A stretch of DNA of 64,000 nt, from contig NW_006494931.1 in NCBI RefSeq assembly GCF_000471905.2, positions 4,084,730-4,148,729 on the forward strand, given 5' to 3'. This stretch comes from Amborella trichopoda. Taxonomy: Eukaryota; Streptophyta; Magnoliopsida; Amborellales; Amborellaceae. Positions 19,405 through 31,329 of this stretch are shown here, piece after piece (position 1 is the first letter of the stretch; each line of letters starts with the position of its first letter). The notes beneath the pieces were generated by a model that worked only from the letters and a program-made list of their open reading frames with translations, was not told where the DNA came from and searched no databases. The position numbers were made by a program, and so were the translations under genes.

Positions 19405-21600
19405 CATTCTCATATACGGATGGATACTCAGGTTACAATCAAATCAAGATGGCCCCTGAAGACGAAGAATTGATTGCCTTTAGATCCACCAAGAAAATAT
19501 ATTGTTACAAGGTGAGGCCATTTGGTTGTAAGAATGTCGATGCCACTTATCAGCGTGTCATGATAGTTATATTCAAGAAAAATATCCTCCATGATGTAGC
19601 ATAATGCTATGTGGACGATCTAGTAGTCAAATCTAAGGATTAGTCAACTCATCTCTAGGATTTGGAAGTTGTTTTTAAAAAATGTAGGAAACACCAACTG
19701 GAAACAAATCCCGTAGCGTGTGCATTTGGGTAAAATCAGGAAAGTTCTTAGGTTTCATTATGAGGAATCAAGGAATTGAAATAGATCCCATCAAAATCAA
19801 GGTAATACACGAGATGCTGCCGCTAAGGAACCTGTGGGAGTTGAAGTCTTTGCAAGAAAGACTAGCTTACATACAGATGTTTATATTCAACCTCTTTGGA
19901 AGATGCAATCCCTTCTCCCGTCTGATGAAGAAGGATGTCCCTTTTGAGAGGGACAATGCTTGTGAAACGCCCTTCCAAGATATTAAGGACTATATATTGA
20001 ATATGTTAGTCCTTATTGTATAAATACCAGGTAAGCCACTTATCCTATATGTGACAGCTCTGGAAGAATCCCTAGGGGCACTCTTGATCCAATATAATGA
20101 TGAAGGCAGAGAGGTAGCATTATATTATATAAAATTCACCATGATGCCAGCTGAGTATAACTACTCGCTCATTAAGAATATGTGTTTAGCACTTGTGTTT
20201 GCTGCCAAAAAGGTATGACACTATCTTTTGACACACTAAATACTGTTGATATCATGTGCAGATTCAACTCAAATACCTCATGACACGGATTGTTCTATCA
20301 GATTGATTGGCGAAATAGGCTTTGCTATTGATGGAGTTTGATATCACGTATATCCCACATAAGGCTATCAAAGGACAGGTCCTTGCAGAATTCCTGACAG
20401 CTCACCTATTATCAGAAGGGTCTCCTGTAAACAAGGACCTACTTGATGAAGAAGTTATGTATGCTGATGATTTTGCGACATGGAAAGGGAGTCGGAGCTG
20501 GAGCCAGAGCCAGTGTCTTATTCATCATGCCGCACCCATTACCAGCAGGGTCCCCCATAAAGAGGACTTGCCTGATGAAGAAGTTATGTATACTGATGAG
20601 TTCGCGACATGACAAATTTTCTTGGATGGTACCTCTCAAGAAAAGGGAGTCCTAGCTGATGTCTTATTCGTCACGTCAGATAAGGGTCTCCTACCTTGTG
20701 CTTTTTCTCAACGAAAGATGTACTCATAATGAAGCTAAGTATGAGGTGTTGATTATCGGCCTGGATGTGGCACTCAAGATGGATGTAGGATTCTTGCATA
20801 ACTTTGGTGACTCTCAGTTGGTAGTCCGACAGTTAAAAGTAATCTATGAGGTCCGAAAGGATGAAGTCAAACCTTACTATAACACTGCAAGATATTTTCT
20901 TGAGAAGATAGATGAAGCCACATTGACGCATACACCCCGTGGGTCAAATATTCAAGCTGATGCCTTTGCCAAACTTGGGACCGCCATGATTATTGCACCT
21001 GGAATCCCACTTCATGTTCTGATCCAAGAATGGCGTACTGTCCCCATGACAGAGGAAGGCAATTCTGAAGATGAGAACAACCTCTGGGCTGAGTTTCTGC
21101 CATACCCTCAGGGAGATATAAGGAAGTTGGAAGAGGATTTTGTGCCCACCAATGTTGTTGCCGATGTAGAAACAAACCAACAAGATTGGTGTCAGCCTTT
21201 CTTGGATTATTTGGTGCACGGACAATTGCCCTCAGCTAGGGATGAGAGGCTAGCCCTAAAAAGGCAGGCCACAAGATTTACTTAGTTGAATGACAAACTT
21301 TATAAGAGGCATATGATGCGATGTTGTTAAGATGTTTGTCATCTGAGGAAGGACAAAGGGCTTTGAATGAAGTGCATGCAGGAGTATGCGGTATGCACCA
21401 GTCTGATCGTAAGCTATATCACCAACTGCACCGAATGGGGTACTTCTGTCCAACAATAGCAAAAGATGCATTTAAATATGTCATGAGATGTCACGTGTGT
21501 CAAATACATGCTGATTATATTCATTAGTCACTCGATCCGCTTCACGCAGCTCTCATGTCGTGGGCTTTCTCCCAATGGGGATTGAAATTGATACATGCCT
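19405..21600 (+). pseudogene. Orphan Ty3/gypsy pol fragment: RT, RNase H, integrase zinc finger
   Basis: RT is recognisable as DGYSGYNQIKMAPEDEELIA, YKVRPFGCKN and the YVDD catalytic motif (19608-19619). A tether (LLMEFDITYIPHKAIKGQVL) follows at about 20320. RNase H runs from about 20615 to 21000 with all four acidic positions visible: FLDG, NEAKYE, GDSQLV, ADAFAKL. The integrase HHCC finger (VHAGVCGMHQ ... RCHVCQIHADYIH) lies at about 21370-21530, then the start of the core. Many stops and frameshifts lie between 19620 and 20320, and both ends are truncated. The motif style is that of the large plant gypsy group related to elements A and B, not the chromoviruses D and E. Confidence 0.85.
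20418..20612 (+). repeat. Internal tandem duplication in the orphan pol fragment
   Basis: GATGAAGAAGTTATGTATGC, then TGATGATTTTGCGACATG, at about 20445 recurs at about 20573 with few changes, so the peptide DEEVMY-DEFAT appears twice. The spacing is about 128 bp. This lies between the tether and RNase H. Confidence 0.75.
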
Positions 21601-22155
21601 CAACAAAAATTGAAAATGTTGGAGAGACGTGTATCGATTTCATCCTCTCTCTCTCTCTCTCCTCAATGAGAAGTGGGTTTAAACAGACATTCTGAAGTGA
21701 TGAGGAGGAATATTGATGAAGCATATCCAAATCATTGACCATATCCACTTATTTCTCATGATTCAGTTTGAAATGAGAATTTGTATCCCTGTTTGAATTT
21801 AAAGGCAACTTCATATGACTTTAATGATAGGCTTTGTCCTTGTTTGATCTTTATTTGTTTTGATGTTTGAATTCAAATGTGTAACTTCCAATATTCATCG
21901 GGATATTCCATTAGAAAATTAAGGAAAGTGGTTATTCTTATTCATCGTCTGCAAGTATGCAAAACAATATTGACATGTTTGAGTGTTCCTACCGTCGCTC
22001 TCTGATGACAAATCCTTGTACCAGAAAATTTTATGAAAAGTTAGAGGACTCAAAAACTAACACAATAATTTAAACCTTGCCTCAAATGGACCAAAGACGA
22101 GGGACATATGACTCATCGAAGTGAACCAATTTCTACTACAGATTGTGACAGTAGA
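21601..22155. other. Non-coding interval before element D
   Basis: Contains a (CT)n tract at about 21642-21662 and otherwise featureless AT-rich sequence. No gene seen. It ends in GTAGA (22151-22155), the likely left target duplication of element D. Confidence 0.55.
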
Positions 22156-22623
22156 TGTCAGGACGTAGACTTTTTCGACATTTGGTGGTGCACCGATGAG
22201 TCATAGGCACCGGTGATCTAGAGAGCACAACGCTGTCGAGCGCGCGGCGCTGCTGCCATACCCATTGCCACCGAGTGAGTTGCTACCGTGCATGTGACGC
22301 TGCCGAGCATGCAACGCTGCCGAGCGCACGACGCTGCCGAGCGCGCGACAATCCATGATTGCTTGCATACCTCTTAGCATGCCATGTGGCACTTGCATGC
22401 CCCTGGTTTGCCACATGTTTGTTTTTGTTGTCGCCCCCTCTCTTTGCTTATTTAAACCCCCATTTTCAACCCCTCCAAGCATTTGCTCCCTCTCTCTCAC
22501 ACCCACATGCTTCCTCTCTCCAGCCTAGACCTTAAGTTTGAGACACCCTTGGACTTGACACTTTGAAAATAAACATGTGGGATGCACTTGGGAGTCTCAT
22601 ATAGTGTTGTAAGTGGACCTAAA
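22156..22623 (+). repeat. Element D 5' LTR, left part
   Basis: Starts TGTCAGGACGTAGACTTTTT and matches 58167-58686 (for example TTTGGTGGTGC-CCGA-GAGTCAT and CCAGCCTAGACCTTAAG). Element B was inserted after CTAAA at 22619-22623; the LTR resumes at 51319. Confidence 0.9.
22228..22350. repeat. GC-rich minisatellite in element D 5' LTR
   Basis: Units of about 17-18 bp around ACGCTGCCGAGCGCGCG. The matching place in the 3' LTR (58238-58400) has more and more diverged units (GTTGCCACCGTGCACGTT type). Confidence 0.8.
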
Positions 22624-23876
22624 TGTTGGAAGGTATTTTTCTTCAACATGGGGCCCCCGCTCAATAAAGCCTAGCAAATAGTGGAAATTCTGTCAATCGC
22701 AGAATAGCCCTGAAATCAACCAAGATCTTCATAAAGGTCGCATGCCAAGTTTCACCGCAGTCCAACATGTCAAAGGCAGTGCACGCTAAGAAATAGTTTC
22801 AATAAAATTGGCCTCTAGCACCCTAAAATGGCCTCTATAACTAGAGCTACATTTTCAATGTCTCAAATCGATATGGGACCATCACCATTGGATCCGACAC
22901 AGTCGAAAACTCCTAGGGGTCAAATTTTAGCCTGAACGGACTCTCCAAGAAGATGTTATAGGTAAAAGAGTAAAACACGAGGGGCCACATGCTATTCCCA
23001 TGCGGCCACCCTGCAACTCCACGCCATGGAAGGGACAGTCACGACCAGTGAATTTTGATGCTCATATCTCACCCGTCCTAAGTTGGATTGCCCTCAAATT
23101 TGGTGAGCATGTTTGTTTAGTCAAGACAAGCGATTCGATATGTGGCACGCCCTGTGACGACACCCGAGCGTGAAGAAAAGCTAGAGAGAAGTTGCTGATC
23201 TGTGAAGAAAGTTTAGAAAATTCAGCAACGTCGTGCCTTGCATGAGCGGTCAGATCACTTCGCTCGTGAGCCCAATCTTCGCAAGACCAATTCCATTGTG
23301 TGCATAAGGTCTCGAGTTATCACTGACCCAAACTCCATACGTGATGAACGGTCGAATTCTTCACACAAAGCCAACGAAGCGACTACAAATCAGAATTCTC
23401 GGTTCCTGCAAAAATTCCAAAGTTGCAAAATCTTCATTTAGGCACGGAATCGAGCTGCGTTTGTTGCCCTGCCATCGTAATGGCAAGCTCCGTGTAAATT
23501 AGTGAAGAAATCGCCGAAAAATGTCAAGGAACTTGATCCAAAGTTTCATGATCCATTCAAATTTCAAGTCACTTGATCGTGTACTAAAAACATGATTCAT
23601 GGCTCGAAGTTGGTATCAAATCGATCGCCATGCCGAGCCCTATAAGAAAATTGATCATCTTACGATCAACCGAGCATCAGAACGACCCCGGATCAGCCAT
23701 GCAAGATCACGCAAGTTCTAAGGCAACATAGGGACTGTTATGGAATTCCATGAATTATTAAGAATAGGTAAATCCGTCATTTTGCACCTTATTTTCTATT
23801 TTTTTTAATTCAATTTAATCTTAATTTCAAGCAATTAGGGTTACTTTTGATCAGCCATCCATGTTTGGAGCAAATT

Positions 23877-23886
23877 CTATATATAC
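23877..23886 (+). promoter_or_regulatory. Element B LTR TATA box
   Basis: CTATATATACGTAC lies in the middle of LTR1, and the same CTATATATACGTAC is conserved at 49860-49873 in LTR2. Transcription would start near 23905-23910 and define U3 (left) and R-U5 (right). Confidence 0.65.
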
Positions 23887-24439
23887 GTACCAGCATTGTA
23901 TGCCCTAGAGGACTCAACCTTTACAAAAGAGAGAGTTTTTACTTAATACAAGTTTCTCTTTCTTCTTATTGTTGGGTCATGTTTGAGAGAGAGAGTGAAG
24001 TGAGAGAAACTTTTGACTGGTACCCCTACGTTTGAGGTAAATCTTCTCTCTCTTATTTTCCTTTTCTTCTTCCCTCTCTATTCTTTCCTCTCTTCTCTTT
24101 CTTCTCCATCTGAGTTCCTCACATGGGTCATGCACAGCAGTGGCAGTGGCGTGCATGCCTCCCCTGAGGTCACATAGGTCACGCATGACGATGGCAGTGT
24201 CATGCGCGAGTCTCCTTCTATCTTTTTTCTTTCATCTCTTTCATCCAGTGAGGCCTGTAGATGGTGCTGCCCATCACTATCCACAGACATAGCTTTGAGG
24301 TCTCAGTGAAGGATCCAAACGGTGAAACCCGTTGCGGCCCGTAGGGGTCTTTCCCTGTTGCGCATCTATAGTACACGGCGATACCCTTCATTGCTTGCTA
24401 GAGGCCTCAGCAATGCCTATCACCATTCATGAAGCATCC

Positions 24440-24590
24440 TTCATGTATTCGACATTCATCGTCGTCCTTCCTGTGTCTCATGCCTATCGCCGTGTGTCTC
24501 GTGAGGATTATTGTCGCATGCTTCACGAATGACCATCGCCGTGAGCTTAATCAAAGACTATCGCCACCCGCGCGGGGGCGTGTTGTCTTC
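24440..24590. repeat. About 25-26-bp TATCGCC repeats in element B LTR
   Basis: CTATCGCCGTGTGTCTC, ATTGTCGCATGCTTCAC, CATCGCCGTGAGCTTAATC and CTATCGCCACCCGCGCGG follow one another at 25-26-bp spacing. The same core and period occur at 35240-35360 and 36195-36450 around the PMD promoter. Confidence 0.65.
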
Positions 24591-25274
24591 TTATGTTATC
24601 AATGACTATACCTAACGCCATCTGTAGTTCATTTCTCACTCTCTAGCCACGAGCGGTAGCGTTGAGCGCCGCCCAACACGATCGTGAGTGGCGACGCCTC
24701 TCGTGTCTTCTTTTTACTCTCTTTTCTCTTTTCACTTGACTAAGGGTAGACTTAGCCTAGTATCGCCATATCGGTCTTGGTTTCGAGTAGTAATGCCGCC
24801 ATGCTAGTCTTGAGAACCATGCCCGTCTCGCTACCACTCCGAATCGATAACTTCCCGACTGTCATGCTAGTCTTGTCTCTTCATCAAGTTTTCTTCTCTT
24901 TTCTATCTTTATTTAAACCTTACGCTTCATCATCCTCTCGCATGAACGTACATTGCCCTAAGACAAGGGTGGGTCTCTTTGACTCACTTGTCTTACAACT
25001 TAACCATAGAAGTGTTGTGCAGAAAACAAGACGAATGCAGGTCAAGGGAGGCGATTCTGAACCAGCTAAAGCAGCTAGGGGGCTTTCTTTGTGATCTAAG
25101 AGGGCGCCCATGCGAGCCAGCCCCACCTTCAATTCCTCTCTCATCAGTTGGTATACCTGCCCTTGCTCTGGAGCAAGGTTATGAGAGGGCGATCTCAAAT
25201 CCAGGGTTCACTAGAAACCCGAGATACGTGTCGCCAGATCATTCAGATCCAGAGGACGAGATCGAGGAACTCCA

Positions 25275-26761
25275 CTGGGGACTTACTACTCCTTAGTCGG
25301 CTCACTCTTATTTGACCTATATCCTCTTTTACTTTTTGCATTAATTTTTATGGCACTTGGGTTGTTCAACCCATTCATCCGAGTTGGGGACGTCCTTATC
25401 CCTGCACTCGTGACCGTCCCAGGAAAGCGAACTGCTTAAGCTTCCTTCCCTACTCTCCTCTTGAGTCAGGACTCACGGTCTGGCTCCCAGGTTCTTACCT
25501 GGATCAGTGCGAGAGGGGACTTAAAAGTCCTCGCCTCCCTATTGCCTCGCCCTGGTGGACCCTCCGCCAAGGCCTCTTACATTGGTGGCACATCTGCCAC
25601 CACACATAGCACACACCCTACTGGCAAGTCTCTTGCTGGTCATATTGCTAAGGCATGCCAGAAGGCTGCCCCCATCACTCTCGTGAAAGGAAAGAGAGTT
25701 GTCGTTGCTCCTAAGGTTCGCTGAAAGGCAACCCCTTATGCTACTTCACCACCCCGAACCTCCACACTTGGAGGGTCAGCACATAGAGGCAGATGTTCTA
25801 AGATCTTCACCCCTCGCACACATCCAAGGGCTCGTGGTCCATCCACTCGAGTCGCACATTGGGGCAACCCTCACGTTTCCTTCAGCTCACATCCAAGGCT
25901 AGGCCTTCTCGGGACTAACCCTACATGCGCCATGCATTTGCTTTCTACAGCTAGACGCAACGTTAGCTCTACGCCACCTCGAGCATATGAGGGTCCACCA
26001 CTCTGTCCTCCCTCCCAACACCAACAGTTTCACCCTGTGAGAGATGGCTTCTGCCTCATCCCTCACAGAGATAAGCTCGTGGGTCTCGACCTCCTCAGGT
26101 CGAACCCATTGATCGGCCCGGGTCAACCCCCAAGTCACTCGGATGGCTAACTCTAAAGGTGCACACACACCATCTTAGCAGGTTCCTTTCCGACCTCAAC
26201 TCAAACAGAGTCGTGAGCCAACTCGTTCCTTTGTCACTCTCCAGATGCTAGGCAAACACCTCGAGCCCTGGTATTCAAAGGTCTTCCCTAAGAGTACCAT
26301 CTTGAGCCAGCCTCAGGTCAGTCGTGCACATGGGCTCCACAAAGGAACTCAGGGCAATAGCCTCCAAGGTAGAAACCCAGGCTACCTTTCGTCCTTGACC
26401 CCACTCCCTTCTCCAGCTCATAGACACGGCCCTTGCATGTTCGAAGAAGGCGGGGCAGTTCAGGTCTCAGGCTTGGTTCTGGAGTGAAGTCCACATCCGT
26501 CTCAGGGTTAGTTAGGAGAGTGGTCCTCAGATCCTGACCAAAGAAGCATCTAAGGCAATCGAGGCTACCACCTTTGATGACCTCCTGCCTCGTAACCCAT
26601 TTTTCCCTCTCCAAACTCCAGAGCGTGACCGAGTCCAAGAGTATTGCTAGATCGTCACTACTTAGAAACCATAGTCCCAAGACCGACAAGAACCGGTCCT
26701 CACGAGATCGGCATACAAGGCTCGAGTCCAGTTGGGGTAGGCCCAACCCCTCCATACTGAC
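25275..26761 (+). other. Element B leader between LTR1 and gag
   Basis: Broken short frames without recognised domains. A frame at 26520-26620 (SKAIEATTFDDLLPRNPFFP) may be the beginning of the gag reading frame, but I cannot confirm it. Confidence 0.4.
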
Positions 26762-28620
26762 TTGCCATGCACCACTCGCTGGCCTCGGCAATCCACTGTC
26801 CCGCCAGGCTCTGACCCTCTAGAAGAGACATGCAGTGTCATGGTGATCAATGACCCGGATGATGCTCAGGAGGAGCGAATCAACAAGTTGGAGAAAATGA
26901 TGCAAGCCATCCTTGGAAAGATGAAACGCCTAGAGGCCTCCAGGTCTCCTTCTTTGATCGATTCCCTGACTGGAGAGGACCCAGTTCCCAGGCAAACTCC
27001 TCCATCAGCCTCCCAAGACGGTTCTACCTCTTGCCAGGGTCTCCCAAACTGACATAGATGCTATGGTGGCCCATAGCCTCAAGAACAAGGTCCCAAGCAT
27101 GCAAGAGACGTTGCTTTATCAAAGTCGTACCCTTCGTACATAGACCAAGTACCTTCCCTCCGAACTATCAAAAGGGGAAGCTCCCTTTGTTCAACGGTAC
27201 TACATCTACGCACTAGCATACTGCTCATTTCCATGAGGCATGTCGGGAGACAACAACTGGCAGAGGACTCCTCCTCCGCTAGTTCCTCGAAAGTCTAGAA
27301 GGGTTAGCCTTCCAGTGATATGCTTGACTGCCTCCCAACTCGAAACACATATGGCAAGAGATGGAGTAGTTGTTCTACCAACGCTTCTACGAGGTGCAAA
27401 GGAATGTGGAGACCATCAAACTCCTCACCCTGACGCAAGACCCTGGTGAGCCGGTTGACAAGTTCATCACCCGCTGGAGAGAGTTGGCAACCTTCCATGC
27501 CACTCCCATGACTGAGAAGGAAGCGGTCCAATCCTGCATACAGAACATGCTTCTACATGTCGAGGCATCCAATCCACCCTCCATGTCAGAGCTCATCTCG
27601 AAGGCAGTTCATATTGAGGGATTATTCAAGCATCATGGCAACCGTCATAAGCAACCTGCCAGCTCAAACTCTCGCTCCAACAGTCAAGGCAGCCAAAAGG
27701 CAGTAATCAGCACGACCGTCACTGTGGCTGACACCAAAGGCATGGTTCCTCAAACCCTAGACCTTTCCAGGGCACATGCATCTCTAGTCGGGGGCAAGTA
27801 GCAGTCTTACAATTGTCCCGCCTCCTAAAAGTTCTCGACGAAACGACTACAAGGCCAGCACTAGAAATGGGTTTACCCCTTCGATACAGAGTGGACGCCT
27901 ACACTACTTCGACTGTTGTTAGAACAGAACATGATACAGTTGTCGAAGGCCAACACTGTGGAGTCAACTGGGCAAGAGGCAAACGAGAAGTATTGCACCT
28001 ATCATAGCAGGGTATGCCACCCCACTTACGACTGCTATAAGCTCAACGACACGATCGAAGTCGTTATCAACAATGGTCAGATAAAGCTCAAAGAGTTGAA
28101 GAAAGCATTCTGGACAACTGAGGTTTCTCACATAGTCGCGATCTTATAGGACGACGGGCCACCCGCTATTCTTCGTGCATTTTTCTCCATAATGCTTGAA
28201 GAAGGGCTCGTCACTCCCAAGCCAGCAAGGCAGCCCAAGTTCCTGCCTCCAAGAACCAAGAACCTCAGGTGCACGTATCACCACATACGAGGCCATGATG
28301 TCAGCGAATGCACTGGCTTCTACAAGCTCTTGGCAGAGAAGACGCAGCAGAACCAGGAAGTTCAAGGCAACCCAAAAGGACACCCTCGAGTCCCTCTTTC
28401 GCATGAGAAAGAAGACCTCCTCACGTAAGCCTAAGGAAGTGTTGAACTAGACCCTCTGCAGGCCCTCTTCAAGGCAATGCTCCAACAAGGCCTTGTCATT
28501 CCCATGCCCATCAGGCAGCCAAGGTGTCTTGCCCAGGGCACAGAAAAACTTTGATGCCCATATCATCAAGTATGGGGCCACAAACTCAACGAATGCTCTG
28601 GGTTGAAGCTATAGTCATGG
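26762..28620 (+). pseudogene. Gag of element B (capsid region and three zinc-knuckle-like motifs)
   Basis: 26830-27050 has a coiled-coil-like NKLEKMMQAILGKMKRLEAS. 27370-27650 is the capsid-type retrotransposon gag core: FYQRFYEVQRNVETIKLLTL and GEPVDKFITRWRELATF. Three CX2HX4HX4C motifs follow at 27994-28035, 28270-28311 and 28555-28596, each preceded by a similar 60-80-residue stretch (EEGLVTPKPARQP / QQGLVIPMPIRQP). Frameshifts at about 27050-27370 and a TGA directly before the third motif break it. Confidence 0.75.
27960..28610 (+). repeat. Tandem triplication of a gag zinc-knuckle module
   Basis: The CX2HX4HX4C motif recurs at offsets of 276 and 285 bp. The linker between motifs 1-2 and 2-3 is homologous (A-L-G-LV-P-P-RQP). 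The second zinc ligand is His in all three, a departure from the standard CCHC knuckle. Confidence 0.7.
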
Positions 28621-29837
28621 AGAAAGTTCAGTAAGGACACATCGTTTGAGCGATTCTTCAGAATGCATCCAAGCTGTCGCTCCAGATCCAAAGGAAGCCA
28701 CACTATTGGCCCCTCCTGAGTATACATTGTACCCTTCAGAGCCTTTACCTCTCGGCCCTAAAAAGTCTATCATGGGTGGAATAGGCTCAAATCCTTGAAA
28801 TGTGAGGTAGTCTACCAAGCTAGGGTTACTCACTAGCTTGATAGGGTGGTCCAGACACCCCCTCAAGGATCTCAAAGGAGACGGCGATCACCTAGGTCGG
28901 CCCCTCAAAGGAATCGTCTTCCTCAACCTCCAGTCGAGGAAGAATTCCTCAAGCCCCGTCCTCCATTGCCGACCTTGCTATACTTTATCCCAGTCATAGC
29001 TCGCCTTGTCCTTTCGTCCGATTAGGTGGACATCCCCGAGTCACCAACAGCTCGGGATTCCCCCAATATAGGTGACGACGCTAAAAGCACCCCATGACGG
29101 TCAAACCCTAGGCAAGGCCTAAAATACCCCCTGAGCACGTCTAATTTTGGTGACGACGCAAAAAGCTACCTAGAACATTCTAACTCTTCTTCTCCTCCCT
29201 CCTCTTTTATTTTCTCCGCAGGTGCAGCTTGACGGCGCCCAGACTTCGACACTTTAAACAAAGCGTTCGGAGACACCAGCCTCACCCAGCCACAGTAAGA
29301 GCGCCTCAGAGAGATGCTGGCCCAGGCGGCTGGATTCTCGACAGCCCTTGATGCCCTGTCAACCTGAGCAAAAACTGAGTCATCTTCAGGCTCCTATTCT
29401 AAAGAAACCTCCCACATGGTGTAGATCTTGGAGGTACCAGCTAGCACGGGCAAATGGGGCTAAGATCGGGAAAGAAACTACAGCTCACACCTCAAAAGCT
29501 CAAGGCCCTCAGGTTTCCTGGTCCTCCACTTTCCCCTAAACCTCAACCTCAAACCTCTGCATCCCTAATACAAGCTCCTATTACTTCCTCATCAACCCAG
29601 ATCGCACCGACTGAACAACAAAGTCAGCCAGTGTTGCAAACCAAAACCTGTTCCTAAGCCTACCCTACCACCCACACTGGTGACAGGATCAGGAGCACAT
29701 AAGACTAATGAGGATAAAGTGAAATACGATGTAATTGGGCACTTGAGAAAGCTTTCAGCCCTTCTAAGTATCTATGATGCCCTCCTGTTGTCTAGAGACT
29801 ATCGTATAGATCTAGTTCAAGCTCTTCTAACCCAGAG
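28621..29837 (+). pseudogene. Gag-protease linker of element B
   Basis: 28621-29200 has no readable domain. 29300-29400 encodes LAQAAGFSTALDALSTRAKT and 29454-29560 MGLRSGKKLQLTPQKLKALR followed by a Pro/Gln/Ser-rich linker, both matched in element A. Frame breaks separate the parts. Confidence 0.6.
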
Positions 29838-30620
29838 GTGTACGAGACTGAAGTGGAACCTATTGAGATTGACTCGGCTAGTCTGAGAGGGTGCTTGACA
29901 ATCTCCTTTTTTGAAGATGACCTTCAATTGGGAGGTAAATTTCAGAATCGCCCCCTCTTCGTGAATGGTGAACTTCACGCCTACCCTCTCAATCAGATCA
30001 TATTAGACGGAGGGTCAGCAGTCAACCTGATCCCAAGAAGGATCCTCACCCAATTGGGATTAGGTCTGATGACCTCATTCCTACCCACATCACCATGCAA
30101 GGGTTTAACGAGTTAGGAGAAAAGCCAGCTGGCACAGTGCGCGTGACGCCCAATTCCATGTAATTGACACCGATACCTGCTACAACATCTTGCTTGGTCG
30201 TCCTTGGTTTCACGACCAGGGGGTGGTTTCTTCTACACTCCACTAATGCTTCAAGTACAATCGAGAAGGAAGGCAACACATGGTCTATGCTAATAAAAGA
30301 TTGTTCCCTGTAGCTGAGACTCACTATGCCGACGCTAAGTACTATTTCACACAACTTTCAGTGTTAGAAAAGTCAAAGGATAATGATTGGAAGCCTGTGA
30401 GAGAGACGGGACCCTCGTCCCATGATGATGTTGAAGACCTGGGGTGGATGATCACGAAAATGTTCAAAGAAGAGGAAAGACAGAGCAAGATCCTCCCTTT
30501 GACCCTTGTCCACCCAAGTATACTTGCCACCTCTCCGAGGTCATGGTATCCTCTCCCAAAGACAAAGCTTCTCCCTCTGCTTCTAATTCGCCAGAACAAA
30601 ACGATGAGTTATAAGTAACC
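29838..30620 (+). pseudogene. Aspartic protease of element B and following acidic linker
   Basis: FQNRPLFVNGELHAYPLNQI precedes the active-site block DGGSAVNLIPRRI (about 30006-30045). After a frameshift near 30070 come VIDTDTCYNILLGRPWFHDQ and HMVYANKRLFPVAETHYADA. 30280-30618 continues with KEEERQSKILPL and matches the open stretch 15775-15452 of element A. As in A, the catalytic motif reads D-G-G. Confidence 0.8.
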
Positions 30621-30761
30621 CTTGAGCCAGAGGTAGACCTTCCAGCGCCAAGAGTAACCTATACATCAGACTGGTAAAAGGTCCTGCATGTCTCCATCTC
30701 TCTTCTAGAAGTAGAACTGGTATACCAACTACCAAGGAAGGTAATCCAAGTTCTATCCTCC

Positions 30762-31226
30762 TTGAACAAGGAGATCATTAGCAGCCAAAAGAAGGTCCTA
30801 CACTTCTCAAGGGTTGTTAATGAAGTACAACTAAAAAAGAGTCATCCCTCCCGCTCCCAAGAACAAGGCCCCATGGCAGAGCTAAGAAGCGAGGTTCGTA
30901 ACCTCCAGAGCCAATTAGAGGTCATGCGCATTTATTCAAAGCGCTTAAAGGGGTTTTTCCTTGAGACTAAGACTTATGAAGAGCTCAAGACCAATGCACC
31001 TCGAATTGAAGCTAAAGCTCCCGCATATTGGAGCATTTACAGCGAGCAAGCTCATCAAATCATGAGAACCATGAATTATGAGCCCCTCTCCAAACAAACA
31101 CTAAGGGGTGAGAAAGGAACCACTCCCCCATTCGAGGTCATTAAAGCCACAACAAGCTGCCGTAAGACGAAGCAAGGAGTGGGCTTTTCTTTGTCGTCTC
31201 AAGTTATGAAAGTGAGGAAGCAATGA
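30762..31226 (+). pseudogene. Post-protease tail of element B
   Basis: A 154-codon open stretch with ELRSEVRNLQSQLEVM, an AYWSIYSEQAHQIMRTMNYE block and TKQGVGFSLSS at its end. A homologous but frame-broken copy lies at 15330-14935 in element A. The position between protease and the missing RT, and the M-G/N-Y...GLGF-like shape, hint at a G-patch-type segment (inference). The reading ends about 100 bp before the PMD gene on the other strand ends. Confidence 0.6.
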
Positions 31227-31329
31227 CATAGAAAGAAAAGTGAAAGAATTGTTTCATTTACAAGTCAAAAGGGCATTACAAACTTCTTTCTTTACAATGA
31301 AAAAAAAGAAAGAAAGAAAGAAGGCGTCA

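Larger units (their letters stand above)
22624..25274 (+). repeat. Element B 5' LTR
   Basis: 2,651 bp, start TGTTGGAAGGTATTTTTC. It matches 39681-40030 and 48930-51313 throughout, with frequent mismatches and small indels by eye. It ends GGAACTCCA, after which CTGGGGACTTACTAC may contain the primer site; the tRNA was not identified. Confidence 0.88.

Noticed and set aside
19405..21600. Endogenous pararetrovirus (caulimovirus-like) because of the YVDD RT motif
   Set aside because: RNase H is followed by an integrase HHCC finger, which such viruses lack; the domain order RT-RNase H-integrase is that of Ty3/gypsy.
25275..26760. Several 70-160-codon frames on both strands in the element B leader
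   Set aside because: No recognisable domain or consistent frame; GC-rich composition alone explains their length.
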